From: Halomonas heilongjiangensis | GTDB lineage: Bacteria > Pseudomonadota > Gammaproteobacteria > Pseudomonadales > Halomonadaceae | Direction: 5' to 3' | Assembly: GCF_002879645.1 (NCBI RefSeq) | Contig: NZ_PNRE01000052.1 | Span: forward strand, 52,240-116,239 | Length of the DNA: 64,000 nt | Shown here: piece by piece, positions 25,075 through 37,785 of the stretch | How positions within the stretch are numbered: position 1 is the first letter of the stretch | Layout of the letters: every line of letters begins with the position of its first letter | Notes under the pieces: model-generated | Seen by the model: the letters and a program-made list of their open reading frames with translations, nothing else | Told to the model about the DNA's origin: nothing | Databases searched by the model: none | Position numbers and translations under genes: made by a program

Positions 25075-26241
25075 TCAGCGAGCGGCGGCGTCTTCCAGGG
25101 CCTTCACCGCCGGCAGCGTCTTGCCCTCGACGTACTCGAGGAAGGCGCCGCCGCCGGTGGAGATGTAGGAGACCCGGTCGGCGATGCCGTACTTGTCGAT
25201 GGCCGCCAGGGTATCGCCGCCGCCGGCGATGGAGAACGCCGGGCTTTCGGCGATGGCCTTCGAGATCACCTCGGTGCCACGGCCGAACTGGTCGATCTCG
25301 AACACGCCCACCGGACCATTCCACAGGATGGTGCCGGCATCCTTGAGCAGGCCGGCCAGGCGTGCCGCGGTCTCGGGACCGATGTCGAGGATCATCTCGT
25401 CGTCGCCCACCTGATCGACCGGCTTGACCACGGCGTCGGCCGACTCGGAGAACTCGGTGGCCACCACCACGTCGCTGGGCAGCGGGATCTCGACCCTCCC
25501 CATCAGCTCCCTGGCCTTGTCGATCAGGTCGGCCTCGTGCAGCGACTTGCCGACCTTGTGCCCGGCCGCGGCGATGAAGGTATTGGCGATGCCGCCGCCG
25601 ACGATCAGCTGGTCGCACTTCTCGGAGAGCGCATTGAGCACCTCGAGCTTGGTGGAGACCTTGGAGCCACCGACGATGGCGGTCATCGGGCGCCTGGGGG
25701 CGGCGAGTGCCTGCTCCAGGGCGTCGAGCTCGGCGGCGAGCAGCGGGCCGGCGCAGGCGGTGGGCGCGAAGCGCGCCACGCCATGGGTGGAGGCCTGGGC
25801 GCGGTGGGCGGTGCCGAAGGCGTCCATCACGAAGATGTCGCACAGCGCGGCGTACTGCTTCGCCAGCGTCTCGTCGTCCTTCTTCTCGCCCGCGTTGAAG
25901 CGCACGTTCTCGAGCAGCACCACCTCGCCGTCGGCCAGGTCCAGGGCGGCGCCCAGGTAGTCCCTGACCAGGGTGACCGGGCGACCGAGCAGTTCGCCGA
26001 GGTGCTCGGCCACCGGGGCCAGCGAGAACTCCGCGGCCGGCTCGCCCTCGGTGGGGCGGCCCAGATGGCTCATCAGCATCACCTTGGCGCCGGCGTCCTG
26101 GGCCGCCTGGATGGTCGGCAGCGCGGCGCGCAGGCGGGCGTCACTGGTCACCTTGCCGTGCTTGACGGGCACGTTCAGGTCCTCGCGGATCAGCACGCGC
26201 TGGCCGCTGAGGTCGAGGTCGGTCATCTTGTGCACGTTCAT
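25075..26241 (-). CDS. pgk: Phosphoglycerate kinase
   Basis: A 388-residue PGK, normal for bacteria. The N-domain has [11 protein letters not shown] and [11 protein letters not shown], then the basic-patch arginines; the C-domain has the nucleotide loop [19 protein letters not shown] and [19 protein letters not shown]. Reaction: 1,3-bisphosphoglycerate plus ADP to 3-phosphoglycerate plus ATP. It lies between epd and fba, 51 bases from epd, on the same strand. The usual IGGGDT-type motif reads [14 protein letters not shown], intact. Confidence 0.97.
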   Translation of the reverse strand: MNVHKMTDLDLSGQRVLIREDLNVPVKHGKVTSDARLRAALPTIQAAQDAGAKVMLMSHLGRPTEGEPAAEFSLAPVAEHLGELLGRPVTLVRDYLGAALDLADGEVVLLENVRFNAGEKKDDETLAKQYAALCDIFVMDAFGTAHRAQASTHGVARFAPTACAGPLLAAELDALEQALAAPRRPMTAIVGGSKVSTKLEVLNALSEKCDQLIVGGGIANTFIAAAGHKVGKSLHEADLIDKARELMGRVEIPLPSDVVVATEFSESADAVVKPVDQVGDDEMILDIGPETAARLAGLLKDAGTILWNGPVGVFEIDQFGRGTEVISKAIAESPAFSIAGGGDTLAAIDKYGIADRVSYISTGGGAFLEYVEGKTLPAVKALEDAAAR

Positions 26242-26292
26242 CGGGGCGTCTTCCTCATCTGGAGAAACCGAAGCAGGGGCATCGAAGCAGAA

Positions 26293-27330
26293 TCATGGGG
26301 CGGGCGGGGGCAGGGCGGCCAGGCGCCGGCTCACGTCGAGCATGCGGTTGGCGAAGCCCCACTCGTTGTCGAACCAGCACAGCAGCTTGATCAGGCGGTC
26401 CCCCGCCACCCGGGTCTGGGTGGCGTCCACGATACCGGAGCGCGGGTCGTGGTTGAAGTCGATGGAGGCCATGGGCTCCTCGGTATAGCCGAGCAGCCCG
26501 GCCAGCCGCCCGCGGCTCGCGGTGTGCAGCAGGGCGTTGACCTCGGCGGCGCTGGTATCGCGCCGCACGCAGATCGACAGGTCCATGGCCGAGACATTGA
26601 TGGTCGGCACGCGCATGTGCAGGCACTCGAAGCGCCCGGCCAGGTGCGGCATCAGGCGATTGATGCCGCGCGCCAGGCTGGTGTCCACCGGCACGATGGA
26701 GTGCATCGCCGAGCGGGTCAGGCGCAGGTCGGTGTGGTGGTAGGCGTCGATCACCGGCTGGTCGTTCATCGCCGAGTGCACGGTGGTGGTCACGCCATGC
26801 TCCACGCCCAGCGCCTCGTCGAGCACGGTGAGCACCGGTACCAGGCAGTTGGTGGTGCAGGAGGCCGCCGAGACGATGCGGTGGCCAGGCTCGAGCTCGT
26901 GATCGTTGATGCCGGTAACGATGGTGGCGTCGACGTCGCTCTCCGCCGGCTGGGAGAACAGCAGCCGGCCGGCGCCGGCCGCCAGGTGACGTTCGGCGGT
27001 GGCGCGGTCCTTGAAGCTGCCCGAGCACTCGAGCACCAGATCGATGCCGAGCTCGGCCCAGGGCAGGGTCGCGGGGTCGGACTCGGAGAGCAGGCGGATC
27101 GCCCGACCGTTGACCACCAGGTGGTCGCCCTCGACCTCCACCCGGCCGGGGAAGCGGCCGTGGGTGGTGTCGTAGCGGGTCAGGTAGGCGATGGTGGCCA
27201 GGTCGGAGAGCTCGTTGATCGCCACGATCTCGAGTTCGGGCTCACGCTCCGGCTCGATGCGCTCGACGAGCGCGCGCAGCACGCACTGGCCGATGCGGCC
27301 GTAACCGTTGATGGCGATACGATGGGCCAT
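26293..27330 (-). CDS. epd: Erythrose-4-phosphate dehydrogenase (GAPDH family)
   Basis: A 345-residue GAPDH-fold protein: INGYGRIGQ cofactor loop, catalytic cysteine C158 in SAASCTTNC, and IPVDTSLARGI. The pattern VVDGRAIRLLSE with PWAELGIDLVLECSGSF and the position upstream of pgk match Epd more than GapA. The ATG at 27330 is used because the family N-terminus begins at MAHRIAING; an in-frame upstream reading adds a non-homologous extension. Reaction: D-erythrose 4-phosphate plus NAD to 4-phosphoerythronate, a first step to pyridoxal phosphate. A GAPDH side activity is possible. Confidence 0.85.
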   Translation of the reverse strand: MAHRIAINGYGRIGQCVLRALVERIEPEREPELEIVAINELSDLATIAYLTRYDTTHGRFPGRVEVEGDHLVVNGRAIRLLSESDPATLPWAELGIDLVLECSGSFKDRATAERHLAAGAGRLLFSQPAESDVDATIVTGINDHELEPGHRIVSAASCTTNCLVPVLTVLDEALGVEHGVTTTVHSAMNDQPVIDAYHHTDLRLTRSAMHSIVPVDTSLARGINRLMPHLAGRFECLHMRVPTINVSAMDLSICVRRDTSAAEVNALLHTASRGRLAGLLGYTEEPMASIDFNHDPRSGIVDATQTRVAGDRLIKLLCWFDNEWGFANRMLDVSRRLAALPPPAP

Positions 27331-27506
27331 GGTGGTGGCGAAGTCTCCCGGAGCCGTGAAACACGAACCGGCGATTCTAGCGCATTTGCGACCGGCAGGC
27401 CCACCGGTCGAGCCGCGAAACTCGGCAGCGACCAGGGCGCGCTCGTCACGCCGCGAGTGGTGTCGCGGGCGTCGTGAGGGGGGCGGAAAAATTTGCTCGG
27501 GAGGCA

Positions 27507-27535
27507 CTTGAAACGCCACCGAGCGTTCCTATTTT
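27507..27535 (+). promoter_or_regulatory. Heat-shock (sigma-32-like) promoter for the Hsp20 pair
   Basis: CTTGAAA at 27507-27513 matches the sigma-32 -35 element exactly. TCCTATTT/CCTATTTT about 13-14 bases downstream matches 6 of 8 of CCCCATNT. It lies 73 bases before the first Hsp20 ATG and fits the heat-shock products it precedes. Confidence 0.6.
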
Positions 27536-27607
27536 GCAGATTACGGGGGTCTGTCGGCCCCGGCATGGCCCCTTCCGACAACCTGTCTGCAGCAGGAGGT
27601 GGTTGCA

Positions 27608-28069
27608 ATGTTCGACGATCTCAGGCGTTTCGATACCGGTCCGTTCCAGGGGGTGGACTGGTTCCGGCAGTTGATGGATGAGTTCTTCACGGAAGGTGGT
27701 GCCGCGGATATCCGTGCGGTGCCGCGGGGCAGTTACCCGATGATCAATGTCGGTCGTACCGACGACGCCGTGCGTGTCTATGTGTTCGCCGCGGGGCTCT
27801 CGGCGGGCGACCTGGAGGTCAGCATTCAGGACAACGTCCTGACCGTCAGCGGCAAGCGCGAGGCCGTGGTACCCGAGACGGAAGGCGAGGAGCGACGCAC
27901 CGACTTCCGTCGCGAGCGATACCGCGGCGCGTTCAGCCGTTCGCTCGCCTTGCCGGATGGCCTGGATGTCGAGCGTGCCGAGGCGCGCTTCCGTCATGGT
28001 GTCTGCGAGGTGCTGCTGCCCAAGCGCGAGGAGCTCAAGCCACGCCGTATCGAGATCCGGGCGGCGTGA
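27608..28069 (+). CDS. Hsp20-family small heat-shock protein (first of a pair)
   Basis: A 153-residue small heat-shock protein. An N-terminal arm (1-45) precedes the alpha-crystallin domain (about 47-140), which includes VYVFAAGLSAGDLEVSIQDNVLTVSGKR and the closing GVCEVLLPKRE; the C-terminal RRIEIRAA has the I-x-I motif that docks on neighbouring subunits. AGGAGG nine bases before ATG 27608 decides the start over 27599. It is probably an ATP-independent holdase, co-transcribed with the second Hsp20 gene 34 bases on. Related to IbpA/HspC-type proteins. Confidence 0.93.
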   Translation: MFDDLRRFDTGPFQGVDWFRQLMDEFFTEGGAADIRAVPRGSYPMINVGRTDDAVRVYVFAAGLSAGDLEVSIQDNVLTVSGKREAVVPETEGEERRTDFRRERYRGAFSRSLALPDGLDVERAEARFRHGVCEVLLPKREELKPRRIEIRAA

Positions 28070-28103
28070 TGATGCCCGGTCAACCGCGAGGAGGTGATCT
28101 GTC

Positions 28104-28496
28104 ATGAACGATGTTGCCCAGCGTGACGAAGGCGCCAGCGTGCCGACCAGTCGCGAACAGCGGGCCGAGGCCCTGCTGCCGCCGGTGGACATCTTCGAAC
28201 AGGGCAACGCCCTGCACGTCATCGCCGACATGCCCGGGGTGACGCACGAGTCGCTGAGTATCGAGGTGGACAACAACGTGCTCAGTCTCGAGGGTGAGGT
28301 CCGCATCGAGATGCCCGAGGGGCTCGCGGCCATCTACGCCGAGGTGCGTGCGCAGCGCTTCGTGCGCCGCTTCACCCTGAGCCACGAGATCGATACCGAT
28401 GCCATCCAGGCGCGGATCGAGAATGGCGTGGTGCACCTGGTGCTGCCCAAGAAGGAGACCCACCGGACTCGGCGCATCGAGGTCCAGCCGGCGTGA
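28104..28496 (+). CDS. Hsp20-family small heat-shock protein (second of a pair)
   Basis: A 130-residue Hsp20 protein with a short N-terminal arm and alpha-crystallin domain (about 20-115): VDIFEQGNALHVIADMPGVTHE and GVVHLVLPKKE (split). The C-terminal RRIEVQPA carries an I-x-V docking motif. GAGGAGG precedes the ATG. Its sequence differs clearly from the first member, so the pair may form hetero-oligomers or divide clients. Followed by a long perfect hairpin, so the two-gene operon ends here. Confidence 0.92.
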   Translation: MNDVAQRDEGASVPTSREQRAEALLPPVDIFEQGNALHVIADMPGVTHESLSIEVDNNVLSLEGEVRIEMPEGLAAIYAEVRAQRFVRRFTLSHEIDTDAIQARIENGVVHLVLPKKETHRTRRIEVQPA

Positions 28497-28513
28497 GTGG
28501 TCGCTAGCCGTCG

Positions 28514-28540
28514 AGCGCCCTCCCCGAAAGGGAGGGCGCT
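28514..28540 (+). terminator. Hairpin after the Hsp20 pair
   Basis: Perfect 11-bp stem AGCGCCCTCCC / GGGAGGGCGCT with loop CGAAA, 17 bases past the stop; only GTTTG follows, so it may rely on the strong stem. Confidence 0.7.
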
Positions 28541-28625
28541 GCCGTTTGCAAGGTCGGCATCCGCTCGGTAGGGTCCTACACTACGCTGGGAATAGCGTCT
28601 TCGATGACCCAAGGAGAGGAACGAC

Positions 28626-29678
28626 ATGACCGATATCGCCAAGCTGCTGGGCGACGAGGCCGACGACCTGCTCGGCCACATCTGCACCGGCTTCCCGCAA
28701 GAGCGCCTCCACCTCCCCGGGGCGGACTTCATCGACCGGGTGATGGCCGACAGCGACCGCCGGCCCAATGTCCTGCGCAACATGCAGGCACTGTTCGACC
28801 ATGGCCGGCTGGCCGGCACCGGCTACCTGAGCATCCTGCCGGTGGACCAGGGCATCGAACACTCGGCCGGGGCCTCCTTCGCCCCCAATCCGATCTATTT
28901 CGACCCGGCCAACATCGTCGAACTGGCGCTCGAGGGCGGTTGCAACGCCGTGGCCTCGACGCTGGGCGGGCTCGCCTCGGTGGCGCGCCGCTACGCCCAC
29001 AAGATCCCGATGATGCTCAAGCTCAACCACAACGAGACCCTGACCTATCCGGCGGTCTACGACCAGACGCTGTTCGCCCAGGTCGAGCAGGCCCACGAGA
29101 TGGGCTGCGTGGCGGTGGGGGCGACCATCTACTACGGTTCGCCGGAGAGCCGTCGCCAGATCATGGAGGTCAGCGAGGCCTTCGAGCGCGCCCACGAACT
29201 GGGCATGGTCACGGTGCTGTGGTCCTACCTGCGCAACCCGGCCTTCAAGAAGGACGGCACCGACTATCACGTCGCCTCGGACCTCACCGGCCAGGCGATC
29301 CACATGGCCGCCACCATCAAGGCCGATATCGTCAAGCAGAAGCTGCCCGAGACCAATGGCGGCTATCGTGCCATCGGCTTCGGCCACACTCACGACAAGG
29401 TCTACAGCGAGCTGACCTCGGACCATCCCATCGACCTGGCCCGCTACCAGGTGGCCAACTGTTACATGGGGCGCGCCGGGCTGATCAATTCGGGGGGGGC
29501 CTCCAGCGGTGCCGGCGACCTGACCCAGGCGGTGCGTACCGCAGTGATCAACAAGCGTGCCGGCGGCATGGGGTTGATCTCCGGGCGCAAGGCGTTCCAG
29601 AAGCCCATGGCCGAGGGCGTCGAACTGCTCAATGCGATCCAGGACGTCTACCTGTCGAAGGACGTCACCATCGCCTGA
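28626..29678 (+). CDS. fbaB: Fructose-bisphosphate aldolase, class I (DhnA/FbaB type)
   Basis: A 350-residue class I aldolase of the DhnA family. Key segments are [45 protein letters not shown], the block [29 protein letters not shown] (probable Schiff-base lysine), and [17 protein letters not shown] stands before the ATG at 28626. Reaction: reversible cleavage of fructose 1,6-bisphosphate; this type is often gluconeogenic in enteric bacteria. It converges on tkt with a shared terminator. Having class I and class II aldolases within 6 kb, on opposite strands, suggests separate regulation. Confidence 0.93.
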   Translation: MTDIAKLLGDEADDLLGHICTGFPQERLHLPGADFIDRVMADSDRRPNVLRNMQALFDHGRLAGTGYLSILPVDQGIEHSAGASFAPNPIYFDPANIVELALEGGCNAVASTLGGLASVARRYAHKIPMMLKLNHNETLTYPAVYDQTLFAQVEQAHEMGCVAVGATIYYGSPESRRQIMEVSEAFERAHELGMVTVLWSYLRNPAFKKDGTDYHVASDLTGQAIHMAATIKADIVKQKLPETNGGYRAIGFGHTHDKVYSELTSDHPIDLARYQVANCYMGRAGLINSGGASSGAGDLTQAVRTAVINKRAGGMGLISGRKAFQKPMAEGVELLNAIQDVYLSKDVTIA

Positions 29679-29703
29679 GGCCCGGTAGAGGGGCAGGAAA
29701 AGC

Positions 29704-29733
29704 AAAGGGCACGGCCAACCGGCCGTGCCCTTT
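29704..29733. terminator. Shared terminator between fbaB and tkt
   Basis: Perfect 13-bp inverted repeat AAAGGGCACGGCC / GGCCGTGCCCTTT with loop AACC. The A- and T-rich ends give short U-tracts on both strands, so it works in both directions. Confidence 0.85.
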
Positions 29734-29755
29734 CTTCATTACCGGCTGTCCGCGG

Positions 29756-31750
<1,995 letters not shown>

Positions 31751-31951
31751 GGGGAAGCTCCTCGCCTGCGGCAGAATAAGCAATGGCGCTGCCGGGCCAA
31801 GGGGACTGGCCGGGCGCGCGCTCTGGCTGGGTGACGCCGCGGGACGGGGCGGCGTGATCGAAATCGGGCGCCTATTGTCGCCGACTTGACGTTCGGCATC
31901 AAATGGCGGCTGTCGACGGAGAACGGTAGAGTGTAGACTTCGCGACTGCCT

Positions 31952-31971
31952 ATTGCCGTTAATTGCCGTTA
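31952..31971 (+). repeat. Tandem 10-bp repeat upstream of metK
   Basis: ATTGCCGTTA occurs twice back to back, 21 bases before the metK ATG. It could be a protein-binding site or a leader element; no known methionine riboswitch was recognised in the 241-base gap. Confidence 0.5.
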
Positions 31972-31991
31972 CAAGAAGGGTCGAGGACGCC

Positions 31992-33212
31992 ATGAGCGAA
32001 TACTCCCTGTTCACTTCCGAGTCCGTTTCCGAGGGCCATCCGGACAAGATCGCCGACCAGATCTCCGATGCCGTGCTCGACGCCATCATCGCCCGCGACA
32101 AGCACGCCCGGGTGGCCTGTGAGACCCTCGTGAAGACCGGCGTGGCCATCGTCGCCGGCGAGATCAGCACCACGGCCTGGGTCGATCTCGAGGAACTGGT
32201 GCGCCAGGTGATCCTGGACATCGGCTACACCTCATCGGATGTCGGCTTCGACGGCGAGACCTGCGGGGTGCTCAACCTGATCGGCAAGCAGAGCATGGAC
32301 ATCGCCCAGGGTGTGGACCGGGCCAAGCCCGAGGACCAGGGCGCCGGCGACCAGGGCCTGATGTTCGGCTACGCCACCAACGAGACCGACTCCTACATGC
32401 CGGCGCCGATCCACTATGCCCACCGGCTGGTGGAGCGCCAGGCCGAGCTGCGCAAGCACGGCCTGCTGCCGTGGCTGCGCCCGGACGCCAAGAGTCAGGT
32501 GACCTTCCGCTACGATGCGAACGGCAAGCCCTGCGGCGTGGACGCCGTGGTGCTCTCCACCCAGCACGATCCGGGCATCGACCAGGAGGAGCTGCGGTTG
32601 ATGGTCAAGCGCGAGATCATTGAGCAGGTGATTCCCGAGGCGTGGCTCTCCGAATCGACCCAATACCACATCAACCCCACCGGCAAGTTCGTCATCGGTG
32701 GCCCGGTGGGCGACTGCGGGCTGACCGGGCGCAAGATCATCGTCGACACCTACGGCGGCATGGCGCGCCACGGCGGCGGGGCCTTCTCCGGCAAGGACCC
32801 GTCCAAGGTCGACCGCAGCGCCGCCTACGCCGGTCGCTACGTGGCCAAGAACCTGGTCGCCGCGGGGCTGGCCGACAAGTGCGAGATCCAGGTCTCCTAC
32901 GCCATCGGCGTCGCCGAGCCCACCTCGGTGTCGATCAACACCTTCGGTACCGGCCGCATCGACGACGAACGCATCATCGAGCTGGTGCGCGAACACTTCG
33001 ACCTGCGGCCCAACGCCATCACCCGCATGCTCGACCTGCTGCATCCGATGTATCGCCTGACCGCGGCCTATGGTCACTTCGGCCGTGAGCCCTTCGAGAC
33101 CAGCTACACCTGGACCGATACCCAGGGTCAGGAGCAGACCGAGACCTTCCTGGCCTTCCCCTGGGAGAAGACCGACAAGGCCCTGGTCCTGCGCGAGGCC
33201 GCCGGTCTGTAG
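31992..33212 (+). CDS. metK: S-adenosylmethionine synthetase
   Basis: A 406-residue MetK. The methionine-binding opening [21 protein letters not shown] is split here as [13 protein letters not shown] and [24 protein letters not shown] (ATP/Pi region) and [22 protein letters not shown] (split at GGGAFSGKD) are intact. The ATG at 31992 sits where the family starts; AAGAAGGGTCGAGG upstream supplies the ribosome site. Reaction: methionine plus ATP to SAM. It opens a methyl-cycle region with ahcY and metF. The following ligB gene is 90 bases away behind a hairpin. Confidence 0.97.
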   Translation: MSEYSLFTSESVSEGHPDKIADQISDAVLDAIIARDKHARVACETLVKTGVAIVAGEISTTAWVDLEELVRQVILDIGYTSSDVGFDGETCGVLNLIGKQSMDIAQGVDRAKPEDQGAGDQGLMFGYATNETDSYMPAPIHYAHRLVERQAELRKHGLLPWLRPDAKSQVTFRYDANGKPCGVDAVVLSTQHDPGIDQEELRLMVKREIIEQVIPEAWLSESTQYHINPTGKFVIGGPVGDCGLTGRKIIVDTYGGMARHGGGAFSGKDPSKVDRSAAYAGRYVAKNLVAAGLADKCEIQVSYAIGVAEPTSVSINTFGTGRIDDERIIELVREHFDLRPNAITRMLDLLHPMYRLTAAYGHFGREPFETSYTWTDTQGQEQTETFLAFPWEKTDKALVLREAAGL

Positions 33213-33233
33213 GCGATCGCCTACAGCGAATGA

Positions 33234-34997
<1,764 letters not shown>

Positions 34998-35063
34998 TTG
35001 TCGGTGCCTGGGTTCCCTGCCTATAGTGAAGGTCTCGCTTTTCGCTCGGAAAAGAGGTGACGC

Positions 35064-36473
35064 ATGAGTCAGTCCGCCGTATCCGCCTTGCAGGCCCAGG
35101 ACTACAAGGTGGCCGATATCGCCCTGGCCGACTGGGGCCGACGCGAGATCCGCATCGCCGAGTCCGAGATGCCGGCGCTGATGACGATCCGCGAGAAGTA
35201 TCGCGAGCAGCAGCCGCTGGCCGGCGCACGCATCGCCGGCTGCATCCACATGACCATCCAGACCGCGGTGCTGATCGAGACCCTGATCGACCTGGGCGCG
35301 ACGGTGCGCTGGTCGTCGTGCAACATCTTCTCCACCCAGGACCACGCCGCCGCCGCCATCGCCGCCGCCGGCATCCCGGTGTTCGCCTGGAAGGGCGAGA
35401 CCGAGGAGGAGTTCTGGTGGTGCATCGAACAGACGGTGGAGGGCCCCGACGGCTGGGCGCCCAACCTGGTGCTCGACGACGGCGGCGACCTGACGGCGCT
35501 GCTGCACGACAAGCGCCCGGAGCTGCTCGAGGCCATCCACGGCATCTCCGAGGAGACCACCACCGGGGTGCATCGCCTGCAGGAGATGCGGCGCGACGGC
35601 ACCCTCAGGGTCCCGGCGATCAACGTCAACGACGCCGTGACCAAGTCGAAGAACGACAACAAGTACGGCTGTCGGCACTCGCTCAACGACGCCATCAAGC
35701 GCGGCCTCGACCACCTGCTGGCCGGCAAGCAGGCGCTGGTGGTGGGCTACGGCGACGTGGGCAAGGGCTCGGCGGCCTCGCTGCGCCAGGAGGGCATGAT
35801 CGTCAAGGTCGCCGAGATCGACCCGATCTGCGCCATGCAGGCCTGCATGGATGGCTTCGAGGTGGTCTCGCCTTATGTCGACGGCATCAACCGCGGGGCG
35901 CAGAGCGTCGACCGTGCCCTGCTGGCCAGGATCGACCTGGTGGTCACCGCCACCGGCAACATCGACGCCTGCGACGCCGCCATGCTCGAGGTGCTGAAGA
36001 AGGGCGCGGTGGTGTGCAACATCGGCCACTTCGACAGCGAGATCGACACCGCCCACATGCGCCGCGAGTGGCACTGGGAGGAGGTCAAGCCCCAGGTGCA
36101 CAAGATCTACCGCGACAGCACCCCAGGCGACTTCGACCCCGAGAGCGACGACTACCTGATCCTGCTCTCCGAGGGGCGCCTGGTGAACCTGGGCAATGCC
36201 ACCGGCCATCCGTCGCGGGTCATGGACGGCTCCTTTGCCAACCAGGTGCTGGCGCAGCTCCACCTCTTCGAGCGGCGCTTCGCCGAGCTGCCCGACGACG
36301 AGAAGCGCGAGGCGCTGGCGGTCACCGTGCTGCCGCGTCATCTCGACGAGGAGGTCGCCCGCTACATGGTCGCGGGCTTCGGCGGGGTGATCACCCGCAT
36401 GAGCGAGGCCCAGGAGCGCTACACCGGCGTGCCGGCCCAGGGGCCCTTCAAGCCCGATTCCTACCGCTACTAG
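35064..36473 (+). CDS. ahcY: S-adenosylhomocysteine hydrolase
   Basis: A 469-residue AhcY. The NAD loop [17 protein letters not shown], catalytic segment [20 protein letters not shown], and C-terminal PFKPDSYRY are diagnostic; the roughly 40-residue insertion typical of many bacterial enzymes is present. AAGAGGTGACGC precedes the ATG. Reaction: SAH to adenosine plus homocysteine, recycling the product of SAM-dependent methylation. Its stop codon TAG is formed at the left edge of a mini transposable element, so the natural 3' UTR is replaced. The 66-base upstream gap is too short for a SAH riboswitch. Confidence 0.97.
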   Translation: MSQSAVSALQAQDYKVADIALADWGRREIRIAESEMPALMTIREKYREQQPLAGARIAGCIHMTIQTAVLIETLIDLGATVRWSSCNIFSTQDHAAAAIAAAGIPVFAWKGETEEEFWWCIEQTVEGPDGWAPNLVLDDGGDLTALLHDKRPELLEAIHGISEETTTGVHRLQEMRRDGTLRVPAINVNDAVTKSKNDNKYGCRHSLNDAIKRGLDHLLAGKQALVVGYGDVGKGSAASLRQEGMIVKVAEIDPICAMQACMDGFEVVSPYVDGINRGAQSVDRALLARIDLVVTATGNIDACDAAMLEVLKKGAVVCNIGHFDSEIDTAHMRREWHWEEVKPQVHKIYRDSTPGDFDPESDDYLILLSEGRLVNLGNATGHPSRVMDGSFANQVLAQLHLFERRFAELPDDEKREALAVTVLPRHLDEEVARYMVAGFGGVITRMSEAQERYTGVPAQGPFKPDSYRY

Positions 36474-36615
36474 GCACTGTCTGAAAAGTCGGCGAGCGAT
36501 GGTCAGACAAGGCAAAAATCAGCGAAAAGACGGAGTTTACGGGGTGTAAATGAGTACTTTGAGCTGATTTTTAACGCCGTATGGCCGAGCGCAGACACTT
36601 TCCGGACAATGCCTA
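36471..36615. mobile_element. 141-bp MITE-like element with TA target duplication
   Basis: An element at 36473-36613 bounded by TA on both sides (36471-36472 and 36614-36615). Its ends, GGCACTGTCTGAAAAGT on the left and the reverse complement of the right end, GGCATTGTCCGGAAAGT, match at 14 of 17 positions. The inverted repeats extend about 50 bases inward to AAAAATCAGC / GCTGATTTTT, leaving a 38-base centre. There is no coding capacity. TA duplication suggests mobilisation by an IS630/Tc1-mariner type transposase, which is not in the window. Confidence 0.75.
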
Positions 36616-36620
36616 GGGGC

Positions 36621-37079
36621 TCAGACGAAGGCCAGGAAGCGTCCGGCCGCCAGGACGGCGAGCCACAGCCCCAGCGACAGCGCCCCGGCGAGGCGCAGCC
36701 GCCGGGGGGCGGCACCGGCCAGCCCCGGACCCAGGTTGAGGGCGAGCGCATTGGCGACGGCCAGGCCGATCAGCGTCAGCTTGACCAGGAACAGCGGCGT
36801 GGCGGCATAGCCGGTGGGATCGGCGAGGAACAGCAGCGCGCCGGTGGTCAGCGCCAGCAGCAGCCCGGCGATGGCCACCGGCTGCAGCGCTTGCCCCAGC
36901 GCCGCCAGCGGGAGCCGGCGTCGCCACCCCAGCAGGCGCAGGTCGAGGGGCACGATGGCGCCGACCAGCAGGGCGATGCCCAGTACATGCAGCGCATTGA
37001 CGCCGGCATAGCCCCAGCGCGACAGCCGCATCCACTCGGCGAGCGAGGTGCCGGCCAGCCGGGCGAGCAGCTCTTCCAC
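36621..37079 (-). CDS. Four-helix membrane protein, unknown function
   Basis: A 152-residue protein with four predicted helices (about 28-45, 60-85, 94-115, 125-150) and a soluble N-terminus LARLAGTSLAEWMRLSRWGYAG. The HVLGIALLVGAIVPLDLRLLGWRR segment recalls a family of small membrane proteins of unknown function (DUF2214/DUF6644 type), from memory. It follows a periplasmic DUF6152-like gene with nine bases between, so the two form an operon. Its histidines could bind haem or metal, which is only a guess. Confidence 0.65.
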   Translation of the reverse strand: MEELLARLAGTSLAEWMRLSRWGYAGVNALHVLGIALLVGAIVPLDLRLLGWRRRLPLAALGQALQPVAIAGLLLALTTGALLFLADPTGYAATPLFLVKLTLIGLAVANALALNLGPGLAGAAPRRLRLAGALSLGLWLAVLAAGRFLAFV

Positions 37080-37088
37080 CCGCGGGGC

Positions 37089-37442
37089 TCAGATGCGCCC
37101 GGGGTAGAGCACGTAGTGGGCGTCACCGATCCACAACTGCTCGGCCTTCATCAGCCGTTCGCCGGCGTGCTCGCCCGAGACCCGGATCTCGACGCCTTCG
37201 GCGAGGTCGCCGTCCTCCAGCCCGGCCCGCGCATTGCGCCAGGGCTGGCCCACCTCCACCGTCCACTGCTCGCCCTCCACGTCGAGGGTCAGCTCGCCGT
37301 GGGGGTTGCCCAGGCGCGCCGCGGTGATGGTGCCGGTCAGTTCGATGGTCTCGCCGCCGGTCCAGCCGTGGTGGGCCTGGGCCGGGGCGATGGCCAGCAG
37401 CAGGGCGCTCAAGGCCGCCAGCAACAAGGATCGCCGTCGCAT
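37089..37442 (-). CDS. Periplasmic DUF6152-like protein
   Basis: A 117-residue exported protein: signal peptide 1-23 (RRRSLLLAALSALLLAIAPA, cut after QA), then HHGWTGGETIELTGTITAARLGNPHGELTLDV and EGVEIRVSGEHAGERLMKAEQL (both split in reading). The HHGW start of the mature chain and GxIxxxxxxNPHxxL pattern are those of a small beta-barrel family (DUF6152), whose function is unknown. The two N-terminal histidines could ligate a metal. Operon with the downstream four-helix membrane protein, which suggests a membrane-periplasm pair. Confidence 0.7.
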   Translation of the reverse strand: MRRRSLLLAALSALLLAIAPAQAHHGWTGGETIELTGTITAARLGNPHGELTLDVEGEQWTVEVGQPWRNARAGLEDGDLAEGVEIRVSGEHAGERLMKAEQLWIGDAHYVLYPGRI

Positions 37443-37785
37443 GCTCGAGTCCTCCGCTTGTGGGTGTTCCTTCAGGCTAGCCGCACCCGGGTGAGCTGCA
37501 AGGCGGGCCCAGGACTATCGCTGTTAGTTTGCACTCGAGGCTGATCCGTCGACAGGTCTGCGAGGAGGCGCTGTAAACCCGTCCTTGGGCGCTACATTTG
37601 CCATCCATGGCAAATGACCTCCTCTCCGACCTGTCCCCGGCGCCTCTCGTCATGTCCAACTGCGATTGCCCTGCCGGGATGCCCCCATGGGGCGCCTCCG
37701 TCGGTGAGCTGTGCCAGAATAAGGCAGTGGGTGCCACATGGTGCCCGTTGTTTTCTCGTTCGGCTGATCATCAGAGGGTTGCCCC
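37443..37785. other. 343-base divergent gap with a long palindrome
   Basis: Separates the DUF6152-like gene (minus) from the AraC regulator (plus). The one clear feature is a palindrome at 37595-37616: CATTTGCCAT and ATGGCAAATG around a central CC. I find no convincing gene; the short open frames here lack ribosome sites and sensible composition. Confidence 0.5.
37595..37616. promoter_or_regulatory. 22-bp palindrome, candidate operator
   Basis: Arms CATTTGCCAT and ATGGCAAATG are perfectly complementary across two central C bases. It lies 170 bases before the AraC gene and 153 bases before the divergent gene. The shape suits a dimeric repressor or activator; the partner is unknown. Confidence 0.5.

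Noticed and set aside
23881..27477. A 3.6-kb open reading frame antisense to fba, pgk and epd
   Set aside because: It is the mirror of three well-recognised genes. GC-rich genes with biased third positions leave long antisense frames open; the translated composition (histidine-, alanine- and glycine-rich) is not protein-like.
31751..31991. SAM riboswitch upstream of metK
   Set aside because: No recognisable SAM-I, SAM-II or SAM/SAH pattern; only a short tandem repeat.
34998..35063. SAH riboswitch upstream of ahcY
   Set aside because: Only 66 bases separate ligB and ahcY and no conserved SAH-aptamer structure was seen; the region is too short.
37477..37737. 86-residue minus-strand frame in the AraC gap
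   Set aside because: No ribosome site or recognisable domain, and it spans the palindrome; looks like chance.
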